NCBI GenBank assembly: GCA_027024625.1
Contig: JALVRY010000407.1
Location: 1-9,809, forward strand
Reading direction: 5' to 3'
DNA length: 9,809 nucleotides
Origin: Thiotrichaceae bacterium
GTDB taxonomy: Bacteria; Pseudomonadota; Gammaproteobacteria; Thiotrichales; Thiotrichaceae
Made by a program: the position numbers and the translations under genes. Shown here one piece after another: positions 1 to 7,097 of the stretch. A model generated the notes under the pieces. The model saw only the letters and a list, made by a program, of their open reading frames with translations, was not told the DNA's origin and searched no databases. Position 1 is the first letter of the stretch, and the number at the start of each line of letters is the position of its first letter.

Positions 1-40
1 GGCGAGGATAAATTCTTGAGAACAAGGCATCATGACGAGT

Positions 41-55
41 CATAGCAGGGCTATG
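41..55. repeat. Hairpin CATAGC-AGG-GCTATG
   Basis: Two perfectly complementary 6-base arms (41-46 and 50-55) flank a 3-base loop. It lies inside unit A and has an imperfect counterpart at 150-166 in unit B. No T-run follows, so it is not a typical intrinsic terminator. Confidence 0.5.
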
Positions 56-63
56 GGGAGGAA

Positions 64-80
64 TGATAACGCCGTTATCA
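64..80. repeat. 17-bp palindrome TGATAACG-C-CGTTATCA
   Basis: Eight-base arms are perfectly complementary around one central C. It could be a protein-binding dyad or part of the structured repeat unit A. Unit B has no obvious matching palindrome at this place, so it may be a separate site. Confidence 0.45.
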
Positions 81-143
81 AGGATTTAGACCGTCAGATT
101 ATTAGTCGTAATTGCTGTTTACTGTACTAGTCAAGTTATTGTC

Positions 144-215
144 GAAGAAGCATAGCCGAGCTACGCGACTGAGGGAATGGCTTGAATAGCGGAAAATAGA
201 CCAGCAAATTGTTAA
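144..215. repeat. Intergenic palindromic unit B
   Basis: Second, diverged copy of the unit at 34-105, starting 110 bp downstream. It keeps the CATAGC..GCTA dyad (GCATAGC at 150-156, GCTACGC at 160-166, one mismatch in a 7-base stem), a GAGGGAATG segment like the GAGGAATG of unit A, and TAGACC with CA.ATT.TTA at the right end. Relatedness rests on visual alignment only. Confidence 0.35.
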
Positions 216-280
216 ATTAATTATGCCCTCCTACTTAATAAACACCTTATGAATGATCGAGTCTTTACTTGAATTTTTAG

Positions 281-293
281 GCATAGGCTATGC
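281..293. repeat. 13-bp palindrome GCATAG-G-CTATGC upstream of rsxA
   Basis: Perfect 6-base arms around one G, about 80 bp upstream of the rsxA start and within the likely promoter area. A possible -10 hexamer TATGCT (289-294) overlaps the right arm, with a poorly spaced TTTACT (264-269, 19 bp away) as the only -35 candidate. It could be an operator for an unidentified regulator of the rsx operon, or a third relative of the CATAG dyads in units A and B. Confidence 0.35.
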
Positions 294-331
294 TTAGCCA
301 GTGCAAATTACACGGACTAAGGAATTTCTTT

Positions 332-367
332 ATGAAAAGCTCCTTAAAGTTTAAAACTCGGGGTTGA
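332..367 (+). CDS. Possible 11-codon leader ORF ahead of rsxA
   Basis: An ATG at 332 has a well-placed Shine-Dalgarno AAGGA (319-323, 8 bases before the start) and opens a short frame reading [11 protein letters not shown], ending with TGA at 365-367, only 7 bases before the rsxA ATG. The rsxA start itself has only a weak GGGG (360-363) as ribosome site, so translation of the short frame could feed ribosomes to rsxA. The bases TAAGGA (318-323) can pair with TCCTTA (341-346), which lies inside the short frame, so the ribosome site could be hidden in a 6-bp stem with a 17-base loop. No homologue is known to me. An ORF this short can occur by chance, and only the good ribosome site and its position argue for it. 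Confidence 0.3.
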   Translation: MKSSLKFKTRG

Positions 368-374
368 TCAGTTT

Positions 375-956
375 ATGACGGAATACCTACTTATCATTGT
401 TGGAACAGTTTGGGTGAACAATATTGTTCTCTCGCAGTTTCTTGGCTTGTGTCCTTTTATGGGTGTTTCTAGAAAACTAGAAACGGCAATGAGCATGGGC
501 TTGGCGACTACCTTTGTTTTAACGCTATCTTCTGTCTCTAGTTATCTCGTTAACGAATATCTTTTACAGCCTTTCGGTTTGGAATATCTTAGAACCATTA
601 GTTTTATTTTGGTAATTGCTGCGATTGTTGGCTTTACCGAGATGGCAATCCGCAAATCTAGTCCTGTTCTTTATAATGTATTGGGGATTTATTTACCGCT
701 AATTACTACAAACTGTGCGGTACTAGGTGTCGCATTACTTAATGTGCAAGATTCCCACGGTTTTATAGAATCTGCATTATATGGGATGGGGTCAGCCGCA
801 GGCTTTACACTGGCTTTGGTTTTATTTGCAGGCTTGCGAGAACGTATTGATGTTGCCGATGTGCCAAGCATTTTCAAAGGAAATGCAATTGCTCTGATTA
901 CGGCAAGTCTGATGGCATTGGCATTTATGGGCTTTTCAGGGTTGGTTAAAGCATGA
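375..956 (+). CDS. rsxA: Electron transport complex subunit RsxA/RnfA
   Basis: RsxA is a polytopic inner-membrane subunit of the Rnf/Rsx complex, which passes electrons between NADH and ferredoxin coupled to ion transport. The product has 193 residues, the same length as E. coli RsxA, and is almost entirely hydrophobic, with about six membrane segments. Cys26 in the GLCPF motif and Cys114 in the TTNCA motif match the conserved cysteines that, together with those of RsxE, bind a [2Fe-2S] cluster inside the membrane in the RnfA/E and NqrD/E families. The start fits the family N-terminus, but its ribosome site is weak (GGGG at 360-363, 11 bases away). A short ORF ending 7 bases upstream may couple translation. 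The stop overlaps the rsxB start in an ATGA arrangement, so A and B are probably translationally coupled. It is the first gene of the operon. Confidence 0.97.
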   Translation: MTEYLLIIVGTVWVNNIVLSQFLGLCPFMGVSRKLETAMSMGLATTFVLTLSSVSSYLVNEYLLQPFGLEYLRTISFILVIAAIVGFTEMAIRKSSPVLYNVLGIYLPLITTNCAVLGVALLNVQDSHGFIESALYGMGSAAGFTLALVLFAGLRERIDVADVPSIFKGNAIALITASLMALAFMGFSGLVKA

Positions 957-1537
957 TCATTAGTGCTGTTTTCGTTATCACAGGGCTTGCCATATTTTTT
1001 GGGCTGCTTCTAGGATATGCGGCAATTCACTTTAAAGTCGAAGGTGAACCCATTGTCGATGAGTTAGATGCGGCGTTACCTCAAACGCAATGTGGACAAT
1101 GTGGCTTTCCCGGTTGTCGCCCCTATGCAGAAGCGATGGCAGCAGGTGAGGCAGATATTAACCAGTGCCCTCCCGGTGGCGAAGCAACAATCCAACAATT
1201 GGCAGATATACTTGGCGTAGAACCCAAGCCTTTAAGCGAAGATCATGCTGAGAATGCCGCCGAAGAACTACTGGTAGCAAAAATTATTGAAGATGACTGC
1301 ATTGGTTGTACTCTCTGCATACAAGCTTGTCCCGTTGATGCTATCGTCGGAGCGTCTAAGCAAATGCATACCGTTATTGAAGATGAATGCACAGGTTGTG
1401 AACTATGCTTGCCTCCCTGTCCTGTGGATTGTATTGAGATGATTCCTGCCAGTACCGGTGTAGAAAAATGGCAATGGCCTGAGCCGTTATCCATCCCTGT
1501 CGTTGTCGAACAACAAAGGGAGAGTTCACATGATTAA
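953..1537 (+). CDS. rsxB: Electron transport complex Fe-S subunit RsxB/RnfB
   Basis: RsxB is the membrane-anchored ferredoxin-like subunit of the Rnf/Rsx complex. It has 194 residues, close to the E. coli protein. Residues 1-25 form the membrane anchor. A 4Fe-4S domain of the Fe-S/RnfB type follows with Cys47, Cys50, Cys55 and Cys72 ([10 protein letters not shown], then NQCPPGG). Two ferredoxin-type CxxCxxCxxxCP motifs come next at Cys116-119-122-126 and Cys146-149-152-156, giving room for three clusters in all. Its start overlaps the rsxA stop by 4 bases, and its end overlaps the rsxC start by 8 bases. All cluster ligands expected for the family are present, so the protein looks functional. 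Confidence 0.97.
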   Translation: MIISAVFVITGLAIFFGLLLGYAAIHFKVEGEPIVDELDAALPQTQCGQCGFPGCRPYAEAMAAGEADINQCPPGGEATIQQLADILGVEPKPLSEDHAENAAEELLVAKIIEDDCIGCTLCIQACPVDAIVGASKQMHTVIEDECTGCELCLPPCPVDCIEMIPASTGVEKWQWPEPLSIPVVVEQQRESSHD

Positions 1538-3104
1538 AACATGGCCGATTAAAGGTGGCGTACATCCCGAGTTTCATAAAAAAGAATCAACGCAAACACC
1601 GGTACAAACGCCCTCATTACCGAAAACCTTAGTGATACCTGTTCGCCAGATGTCGGGTCCTGTTGAGGAATTTAAGGTCATGATCAAAGAAGGCGATAAA
1701 GTACTCAAAGGGCAACCAATGATTGCCTGTGATCGCTGTACTTTGCACGCCCCCACATCGGGGAAAATAGTCAGTATTGGAGATCGTCCTGTACCGCATC
1801 CATCGGGATTAGATAGTCGTTGCATCACATTAGATGTTGATGGAAAAGATGAATGGTGGGATGAAATCTATGAGCCTTATCCTGAATTTGACAAAGTTAG
1901 TATCGAAAATTTACTTACGCGGGTACGTGAGGCAGGTGTTGTTGGGCTAGGTGGGGCTGTATTCCCCAGTAAAATCAAGCTAGAGACTGCGGCAAAAGCA
2001 GGTTTAAAAACACTGATTATCAATTCAGCGGAGTGCGAGCCTTATATCACCAGTGATGACATGCTGATGCGTGAAAAAGCGGAAGAAGTCATTATTGGTA
2101 TTCGGATTATGCAGCATGTATTAAAGCCCGAACGCTGTCTTATTGGTATTGAAGACAATAAACCCGAGGCGATTGCAGCCTTGCGGGATGCCCTTGGTGG
2201 AATGGAAAAAGAGGGTATTTATATCGTCCCGATACCGACCGTGTACCCTAGTGGTGATGCTAAACAATTAATTAGAATTTTGACTGGTGTGAATGTTCCA
2301 CCAAAAACACGCACCTCTGCATTGGGTTTTTTGGTGCATAATGTTGGTACTGTTCATAGTATTTATGATGCGATTGTAAATGGTAAACCACTTATTTCTC
2401 GCATAGTCACGGTGACAGGAAACGGTGTTAAAAATCCGCAAAACTTTAATGCTTTGATTGGTACTCAGTTTAGTCATTTGATTAAAGAAGCAGGAGGCTA
2501 TACTGAAAATGCCCAACGCTTAATAATGGGTGGGCCGATGATGGGAGTTGAGTTGCGAACCGATGAGGTTTCTGTCGTGAAAGCAACAAACTGCGTGTTA
2601 GTTACTTCTGAAAATGCTTTACCGTATTCTACAGATTTAGCCATGCCCTGCATTCGCTGTGGAAAATGCGATAAAGTCTGTCCTGTTGATTTATTACCGC
2701 AGCAGCTATATTGGTATGCTCGTGCAGAAAATATAGAAAGAGTAGAAGAACATCATTTATTCGATTGCATGGAGTGTGGTTGCTGCAGTTATGTTTGTCC
2801 GAGCAATATTCCGCTGGTGCAATATTATCGTCATGCAAAAAGTATAATCTGGGATAAGCGTCAACAACAGCGAAGTGCTGATTTAGCCCGTGAACGCCAT
2901 GAATTCCGCGAATTCCGCAAAAAACGAGATAAAGAAGAGCGTGATGCAAAACGAGCAGCACATAAGCGTAAAGTACAGCAAAAAACAGCCAGTAGTGGAG
3001 ATAAACAAGCAGCAATAAAAGCAGCAATGGCACGAGCGAAAGCAAAGAAAGCGGCAATGGCTAAAGCAAAAAAGGCTGAGGAATCAAAAAAAGATGGAAT
3101 TTAA
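1530..3104 (+). CDS. rsxC: Electron transport complex subunit RsxC/RnfC
   Basis: RsxC is the peripheral cytoplasmic subunit of Rnf/Rsx, thought to bind NADH and FMN and to link to RsxB. From the ATG at 1530 the product has 524 residues. I chose this start because AGGGAG (1517-1522) lies 7 bases ahead and KGGVHP matches the family N-terminus; a TTG at 1503 would add nine unlikely residues. An N-terminal barrel-sandwich region is followed by the [13 protein letters not shown] motif (139-151) and [13 protein letters not shown] (165-177), as in Complex I 51-kDa-like flavoproteins. Two 4Fe-4S motifs follow at Cys374-377-380-384 and Cys413-416-419-423. The last 85 or so residues are a charged, Lys/Ala/Glu-rich helical tail. 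This tail is much shorter than in E. coli RsxC (about 740 residues), a part that varies widely in the family. The end overlaps rsxD by 11 bases. Confidence 0.96.
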   Translation: MIKTWPIKGGVHPEFHKKESTQTPVQTPSLPKTLVIPVRQMSGPVEEFKVMIKEGDKVLKGQPMIACDRCTLHAPTSGKIVSIGDRPVPHPSGLDSRCITLDVDGKDEWWDEIYEPYPEFDKVSIENLLTRVREAGVVGLGGAVFPSKIKLETAAKAGLKTLIINSAECEPYITSDDMLMREKAEEVIIGIRIMQHVLKPERCLIGIEDNKPEAIAALRDALGGMEKEGIYIVPIPTVYPSGDAKQLIRILTGVNVPPKTRTSALGFLVHNVGTVHSIYDAIVNGKPLISRIVTVTGNGVKNPQNFNALIGTQFSHLIKEAGGYTENAQRLIMGGPMMGVELRTDEVSVVKATNCVLVTSENALPYSTDLAMPCIRCGKCDKVCPVDLLPQQLYWYARAENIERVEEHHLFDCMECGCCSYVCPSNIPLVQYYRHAKSIIWDKRQQQRSADLARERHEFREFRKKRDKEERDAKRAAHKRKVQQKTASSGDKQAAIKAAMARAKAKKAAMAKAKKAEESKKDGI

Positions 3105-4125
3105 AACAACAACGACTTCTCGCCCTAAGCACATTGACAATAGCAATGTCTCGGCATTAATGCGGCAGGTGTTATATGCGCTTGTGCCAGGTACGCTTAT
3201 GCTACTTTGGTTTTTTGGCTGGGGTGTGTTAACTAACATACTGCTTGCGGTTGGCTTTGCTCTACTTGCCGAAGGCATGATGCTGAAGCTACGCAATCGG
3301 CCAATTATTCCATTCTTATCAGATTATAGTGCAGTTGTTACAGGCTGGTTACTCGGGCTTGCATTGCCGTCTGGTTCACCTTGGTGGTTGATATTGCTTG
3401 CCATTATTTTTGCTATTATTATTGCAAAACAGCTCTATGGCGGCTTGGGTTACAATCCCTTTAACCCTGCAATGATTGGCTATGCGGTTGTGCTAATCTC
3501 ATTCCCTGTCGAAATGACACGCTGGACATCACCAATTGATATGGGCTTACTGCATTCTTCTTTAAGTGATGTACTCGCAAGAGTATTTGGTTTTGCCGCT
3601 GATACATCATGGGATGGTATCACTATGGCGACACCGCTAGATCATATCAAAACTAACCTAATGCGAAATATTAGTGTTGGGCAAAGTATGGAGGATCAAC
3701 AGTTTGGAATATTCGCGGGTCGCGGTTGGGAGTGGATTAGCCTAGCGTATCTCTTAGGTGGTGTGTGGATGATCTATAAAAAGATTATTACATGGCATAT
3801 TCCTGTTGCATTATTAGGCTCACTAGCGGTTATATCGACCATTTTTTGGATGATTTCTTCTGAGCATTACGCATCACCTGTTTTCCATCTACTAAGTGGT
3901 GCGACCATGCTAGGTGCGTTCTTTATTGCAACTGATCCTATTTCCGCTAGCACAACGCCAATGGGAAAACTTATCTATGCGGCAGGTATTGCTTTTTCTG
4001 TTTATGTCATTCGTGTCTGGGGTGGTTATCCTGATGGTATCGCCTTCTCTGTCATCATTATGAATATGGCAGTTCCTTTAATTGATTACTACACGCAACC
4101 TAAAATTTTGGGAGAAAAGGGATAG
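3094..4125 (+). CDS. rsxD: Electron transport complex subunit RsxD/RnfD
   Basis: RsxD is a polytopic membrane subunit of Rnf/Rsx, homologous to NqrB, and carries a covalently bound FMN. The product has 343 residues with many hydrophobic segments. The motif DGITMATPL puts Thr180 in the position of the threonine that is joined to FMN by a phosphoester bond in the family ([ST]xAT pattern). Other family marks are NPFNPAMIGY (121-130) and, near the C-terminus, the FFIATDPISAST stretch. The start lies inside the end of rsxC, with GAGGA at 3078-3082 as ribosome site 11 bases ahead. The stop at 4123-4125 is 4 bases before the rsxG start, so coupled translation along the operon is likely. Confidence 0.96.
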   Translation: MEFKTTTTSRPKHIDNSNVSALMRQVLYALVPGTLMLLWFFGWGVLTNILLAVGFALLAEGMMLKLRNRPIIPFLSDYSAVVTGWLLGLALPSGSPWWLILLAIIFAIIIAKQLYGGLGYNPFNPAMIGYAVVLISFPVEMTRWTSPIDMGLLHSSLSDVLARVFGFAADTSWDGITMATPLDHIKTNLMRNISVGQSMEDQQFGIFAGRGWEWISLAYLLGGVWMIYKKIITWHIPVALLGSLAVISTIFWMISSEHYASPVFHLLSGATMLGAFFIATDPISASTTPMGKLIYAAGIAFSVYVIRVWGGYPDGIAFSVIIMNMAVPLIDYYTQPKILGEKG

Positions 4126-4129
4126 GCTC

Positions 4130-4774
4130 ATGGCAAAAAAATTACTCTCAGAAGTCGGTTTGTCTGGTTTGCTACTCGCTGCTTTTGCATTATTAGGCGT
4201 GTTAGTGCTTGCAATAATTTATGACCAAACAGAAGATAGAATCAAAGAAAATCAACGCCAAGCCTTGCTAAAACAGCTAACAGAAATTGTGGAAGAGGGC
4301 AGTTATGATAACGCTTTGGATCAAAGTGCTGTTTTGTTACCAGCTGACGTATTTGCAATGAAAGATGGTACGAAGGTGTATTTAGCCCGCAAACAAAATC
4401 AAGCTGTAACTGCAATCTTTTTAGTCACAACCATGAAAGGCTATGCAGGTGCGATTGATTTATTGGTCGGTATTAATAAAGACCAAACAATCAGCGGAGT
4501 ACGTGTTGTCCAGCATAAAGAAACACCGGGTCTAGGCGATAAAATCGAGATAGAAAAAACAAATTGGATAACAAGTTTTAACGGAAAATCACTAAGTCAG
4601 CCTTCACAAGCTCACTGGGCAGTAAAAAAAGATGGAGGTGAATTTGATCAGTTTACAGGGGCAACTATCACACCAAGAGCGGTTGTTGGTATGGTGAAAA
4701 AAGTCTTAGATTGGTCACAAATTCACTTTGATGAGTTGTTTGCGGGTAAGTTTAAAAAAGTGCCAGTTGAGTAG
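4130..4774 (+). CDS. rsxG: Electron transport complex subunit RsxG/RnfG
   Basis: RsxG is the Rnf/Rsx subunit with one N-terminal membrane anchor and a periplasmic FMN-binding domain; it is related to NqrC. The product has 214 residues from the ATG at 4130. This start is favoured because AAGGGA (4117-4122) is 7 bases ahead and MAKKLLSEVG leads straight into the membrane helix (about residues 11-31). A frame extension back to 4082 would lie inside rsxD and adds unlikely residues. The HKETPGLGDKIE motif (129-140) and the FMN-attachment motif TGAT (176-179) are intact, with Thr179 as the expected site of the phosphoester-linked FMN. It sits at the usual place between rsxD and rsxE. Confidence 0.96.
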   Translation: MAKKLLSEVGLSGLLLAAFALLGVLVLAIIYDQTEDRIKENQRQALLKQLTEIVEEGSYDNALDQSAVLLPADVFAMKDGTKVYLARKQNQAVTAIFLVTTMKGYAGAIDLLVGINKDQTISGVRVVQHKETPGLGDKIEIEKTNWITSFNGKSLSQPSQAHWAVKKDGGEFDQFTGATITPRAVVGMVKKVLDWSQIHFDELFAGKFKKVPVE

Positions 4775-4802
4775 TGAATAGAAAAGATGTAGGGAACGTA
4801 AG

Positions 4803-5453
4803 ATGGCAAGTGTAGATTACAAAAAAATCATCAAAGATGGCCTGTGGGATAATAACCCTGCTTTAATTCAAATGCTGGGTTTATGTCCATTAATGGCTGT
4901 AACAACCAATGTTATCAATGGATTTGGCTTGGGAATGGCAACATTAATCACACTTGCTTCTTCAAATTTTTCCATCTCTCTTGTGCGAGATTATATCCGT
5001 CCAGAGATTCGCATCCCTGTTTTTGTTTTGATTATTGCATCAAACGTCACCGCAATTGAGTTACTAATGCAGGCATATTTTCATGAGCTGTATGGAATCC
5101 TCGGTATTTTCATCCCGTTGATTGTGACAAACTGTATTATCATTGGTCGAGCCGAAGCTTTTGCATCAAAAAATAATGTTGTTGCTTCATGGTTAGATGG
5201 TTTTATGATGAGTTTAGGCTTTATGTTGGTATTGCTTATTCTTGGTGGAATGCGAGAACTTATCGCACAGGGAACATTATTTGATCACGCTCACCTGATG
5301 TTTGGTGATATAGCTAAGAATTGGACAATAACGCTAGTTAATGATTACAGAGGTTTTCTCTTTGCCGCCTTGCCACCAGGGGCATTTATGGGTTTGGCGT
5401 TTATATTGGCATTTAAAAACTACGTTGATCAAAAAATGAGTAAGAGTGCTTAG
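4803..5453 (+). CDS. rsxE: Electron transport complex subunit RsxE/RnfE
   Basis: RsxE is the polytopic membrane partner of RsxA, to which it is homologous, in the Rnf/Rsx complex. The product has 216 residues, slightly shorter than E. coli RsxE. Family marks are NPALIQMLGLCPLMAV near the start, with Cys28, and VTNCIIIGRAEAFA, with Cys112; these cysteines pair with Cys26 and Cys114 of RsxA around the membrane [2Fe-2S] cluster. AGGGAA at 4791-4796 lies 6 bases before the start. It is the last gene of the operon. In E. coli nth follows directly, but here a PhoX-like gene begins 48 bp downstream and nth is 2.3 kb away. I see no terminator hairpin after the stop, so the next gene may be read through. 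Confidence 0.96.
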   Translation: MASVDYKKIIKDGLWDNNPALIQMLGLCPLMAVTTNVINGFGLGMATLITLASSNFSISLVRDYIRPEIRIPVFVLIIASNVTAIELLMQAYFHELYGILGIFIPLIVTNCIIIGRAEAFASKNNVVASWLDGFMMSLGFMLVLLILGGMRELIAQGTLFDHAHLMFGDIAKNWTITLVNDYRGFLFAALPPGAFMGLAFILAFKNYVDQKMSKSA

Positions 5454-5501
5454 TATCACCATTTTCAGATGCAAAATAAATAGTTTGGGATTGTTAAACA
5501 C

Positions 5502-6755
5502 ATGGAAGAAGCAAAGGTATTGGATAACCTCTCGCGTAGGCGTTTTCTTATTCAAGCAGGTACAGCGACATCAGCACTAGCATGTTTGTTCTCAAATATT
5601 GAGCCTGTTGAGGCAATGTCGCGTAATCGTAGAGGTATTTTAGATTTACCTAAAGGCTTCTCCTACGAAATTATAGAACGTACTGGCGATCGTATGAGCG
5701 ATGGCCATGAAGTTCCCGCATTACCCGACGGAATGGCTTGTTTTAAAGGTAAAAATGGCAAGCTTATTCTGATGCGTAACCATGAAGTTCATAAGGGCAA
5801 ACCCGCTAATAATGAATTAGCTTACCGAAAAAATCGCGGTGGTGGTGTGAGCCGCTTAGTTGTCAGTGCTAAGTCAGGTAGACGTATTTCAAGCAATATG
5901 ATCCTAACAGGTACATCGCGTAACTGTGCCGGTGGTGCAACGCCTTATGGCTGGATTTCCTGTGAAGAAGCCCGTGAGCCTTATCATGGCTATGCGTTTT
6001 TATGTGATCCTCATGCTAGTTCTTTGCAAGCACCTAAGCGACTTGATGCACTCGGAAAATTCGTCCATGAGGCGGCTGCGTTTGATCCAAAAACAGGTAT
6101 TACCTATCTTACTGAAGATACTACCTACAGTGCGATTTATCGACATGTACCCGATTCGCCGAAACGTCCTTTTCGTGGTGGCAAACTACAAGCCTTAAAG
6201 GTGAAGGGAAAGTCAAAATTCCCTCTATCTAAAGGTCAAAAAATTGGTCATCATTTTGATGTTGAATGGGTGAATATCGATGATCGTTATGGTCGTAAAA
6301 TCTCTACCCGAAAGCAAGCACAAGCACGTGGAGCCGCTATTTTATCGCGTGGAGAAGGTATTTGGTACCAGAATAAATCAGTCTATATTGTCTCAACCGA
6401 TGGTGGTCCTAGAAAGCGTGGACAACTTTATCGCTTAGATGTGCGACGTGGTAAATCAGATCGTTTAACACTGCTGACACAAGCAGTGCGTGGCGATAAG
6501 TATCGAAATATTGACAATATCACTATGACCCCTTGGGGTGATGCTTACATGGCAGAAGATGGTGGAGCAGGTAACAGTGTGCAAGTGTTTAAACCTGATG
6601 GACGTGTTATTCCCTTTGTCAGAAACCTAATTAACCGAGGGAAAAGTGAGTTCACAGGCGTATGTTTCTCCCCAGATCACAAAATGCTTTTCCTCAATAT
6701 TCAGCATGAAGGGCTAACCGTTGTAATCAAAGGTGATTTTTCCCACTTTGGTTAA
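5502..6755 (+). CDS. Tat-exported PhoX/DUF839-family protein
   Basis: This is a 417-residue member of the PhoX (DUF839) family, which includes Ca/Fe-dependent alkaline phosphatases of the periplasm. The N-terminus is a twin-arginine signal: SRRRFLIQ at residues 11-18, a hydrophobic stretch to about 30 and a likely cut after VEA (residue 38). Family blocks appear in order: RNHE (92-95), NCAGGATPYGW (141-151) with Cys142, SCEEA (153-157), HEAAAFDP (189-196), TED (204-206), GEGIWY (284-289), a DN pair (338-339), AEDGG (351-355), EFTG (383-386) and FSPD with NIQHEG (389-404). In characterised PhoX a cysteine in the CAGG-type block helps bind iron, so Cys142 is a good candidate metal ligand. It is shorter than classic PhoX, so the substrate is unproven and phosphatase activity is only inferred. 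The ribosome site is weak (GGGA, 11 bases away). Export as a folded metalloprotein is likely. Confidence 0.88.
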   Translation: MEEAKVLDNLSRRRFLIQAGTATSALACLFSNIEPVEAMSRNRRGILDLPKGFSYEIIERTGDRMSDGHEVPALPDGMACFKGKNGKLILMRNHEVHKGKPANNELAYRKNRGGGVSRLVVSAKSGRRISSNMILTGTSRNCAGGATPYGWISCEEAREPYHGYAFLCDPHASSLQAPKRLDALGKFVHEAAAFDPKTGITYLTEDTTYSAIYRHVPDSPKRPFRGGKLQALKVKGKSKFPLSKGQKIGHHFDVEWVNIDDRYGRKISTRKQAQARGAAILSRGEGIWYQNKSVYIVSTDGGPRKRGQLYRLDVRRGKSDRLTLLTQAVRGDKYRNIDNITMTPWGDAYMAEDGGAGNSVQVFKPDGRVIPFVRNLINRGKSEFTGVCFSPDHKMLFLNIQHEGLTVVIKGDFSHFG

Positions 6756-6775
6756 TGCTCACATCTTCTTTTAAT

Positions 6776-6791
6776 ATATGTTATTGCATAT
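6776..6791. promoter_or_regulatory. Operator O1 (imperfect palindrome) of the hip pair
   Basis: ATATGTTATTGCATAT is a 16-bp imperfect dyad with 5-base arms ATATG/CATAT. It resembles the perfect dyad at 6806-6821, whose centre is 30 bp away, close to three helical turns, so two repressor dimers could sit on one DNA face. It covers the -35 box. HipB-type repressors of E. coli bind similar spaced dyads (TATCC-N8-GGATA), so the binding protein is inferred to be the HTH product of the next gene. Confidence 0.6.
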
Positions 6792-6812
6792 AAAATAATA
6801 ATAAAATATGCT
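6784..6812 (+). promoter_or_regulatory. Promoter of the hipB-like gene
   Basis: A -35 box TTGCAT (6784-6789), a 17-bp spacer and a -10 box TATGCT (6807-6812) form a good sigma-70-type promoter. Transcription would be expected to begin about 7 bases after the -10 box, near 6819-6820, which is the A of the ATG. No Shine-Dalgarno sequence precedes the ATG, so the message is probably leaderless. Both boxes lie inside the operator palindromes. Confidence 0.55.
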
Positions 6813-6821
6813 ATAGCATAT
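6806..6821. promoter_or_regulatory. Operator O2 (perfect 16-bp palindrome) over -10 box and start codon
   Basis: ATATGCTATAGCATAT is a perfect 16-bp inverted repeat. It covers the -10 box and reaches into the start codon (ATG at 6820-6822). Bound repressor would block RNA polymerase directly. It is paired with the imperfect dyad O1. Confidence 0.65.
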
Positions 6822-7095
6822 GAATACTATTATTCAACAACTACAAGCCAAAAGAAAAGCCTTGAGACTTAGCCAAAAAGAATTGGGTAATAAACTAGGG
6901 CTACCACAAAGCCATATATCAAATATCGAAAGTGGAAAAACAGATCCAAGGTTATCAACCCTCATCGATATGGCAAATTTACTTGAAATGGAATTAACCC
7001 TGATTCCGCATAAGCAAAGAATGCTGATACAAAGTCTTTTGTCAGAAGAGCCGCTAGATCATAAGCCTCGTTTTCTTCCAGATGAGGATTTGTAG
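6820..7095 (+). CDS. HipB-like XRE-family transcriptional repressor
   Basis: This is a 91-residue DNA-binding protein of the HTH_3 (Xre/Cro) type, acting as the antitoxin-like repressor of a hipBA-type pair. The helix-turn-helix lies at about residues 18-39, with SQKELGNKLGLPQSHISNIE giving the recognition helix. The protein continues with a second helical region (LSTLIDMANLLEMELTLIP) and a short acidic C-terminal tail of about 25 residues. It starts at the ATG inside operator O2 and shows no ribosome site, so leaderless translation is likely. Its stop overlaps by one base a GTG just before the HipA-like ATG. Autoregulation through O1 and O2 is inferred from their position. The reading frame is intact even though the partner kinase is damaged, so the repressor may still work alone. 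Confidence 0.85.
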   Translation: MNTIIQQLQAKRKALRLSQKELGNKLGLPQSHISNIESGKTDPRLSTLIDMANLLEMELTLIPHKQRMLIQSLLSEEPLDHKPRFLPDEDL

Positions 7096-7097
7096 TG

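Larger units (their letters stand above)
34..105. repeat. Intergenic palindromic unit A
   Basis: This non-coding stretch shares a pattern with a second stretch at 144-215. Both have CATAGC-NNN-GCTA near the left side and TAGACC followed by CA.ATT.TTA at the right side, and the two landmarks are the same distance apart in both copies (CATAGC to TAGACC, 46 bp), although the middle parts need small compensating shifts to align. Unit A holds a perfect 6-bp hairpin at 41-55 and a perfect 17-bp palindrome at 64-80. I read the pair as diverged copies of a dispersed intergenic repeat. I see no coding potential here, and whether the element is common elsewhere in the genome cannot be seen from this window. 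Confidence 0.4.

Noticed and set aside
34..293. CRISPR array in the upstream region
   Set aside because: The two units are diverged and only two in number, with no uniform spacers and no cas genes in the window.
281..293. Extra operator for the HipB-like repressor
   Set aside because: The half-sites are arranged the other way (GCATA..TATGC rather than TATGC..GCATA) with different spacing, so it is not the same site as O1/O2.
1503..1529. Upstream TTG start for rsxC
   Set aside because: It would add nine residues deep in the end of rsxB. The ATG at 1530 has a well-spaced AGGGAG and matches the family N-terminus.
2629..3057. Open frame of 142 codons on the - strand
   Set aside because: It lies fully inside rsxC, opposite its second half, is leucine/tyrosine-rich and has no recognisable domain. 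The rsxC frame with its two Fe-S motifs explains the region.
4082..4129. Upstream start for rsxG
   Set aside because: It lies inside the end of rsxD and adds a polar stretch before the membrane anchor. The ATG at 4130 has a good ribosome site.
5926..6198. Open frame of 90 codons on the + strand
   Set aside because: It is out of frame inside the PhoX-like gene, whose motifs continue unbroken through this stretch.
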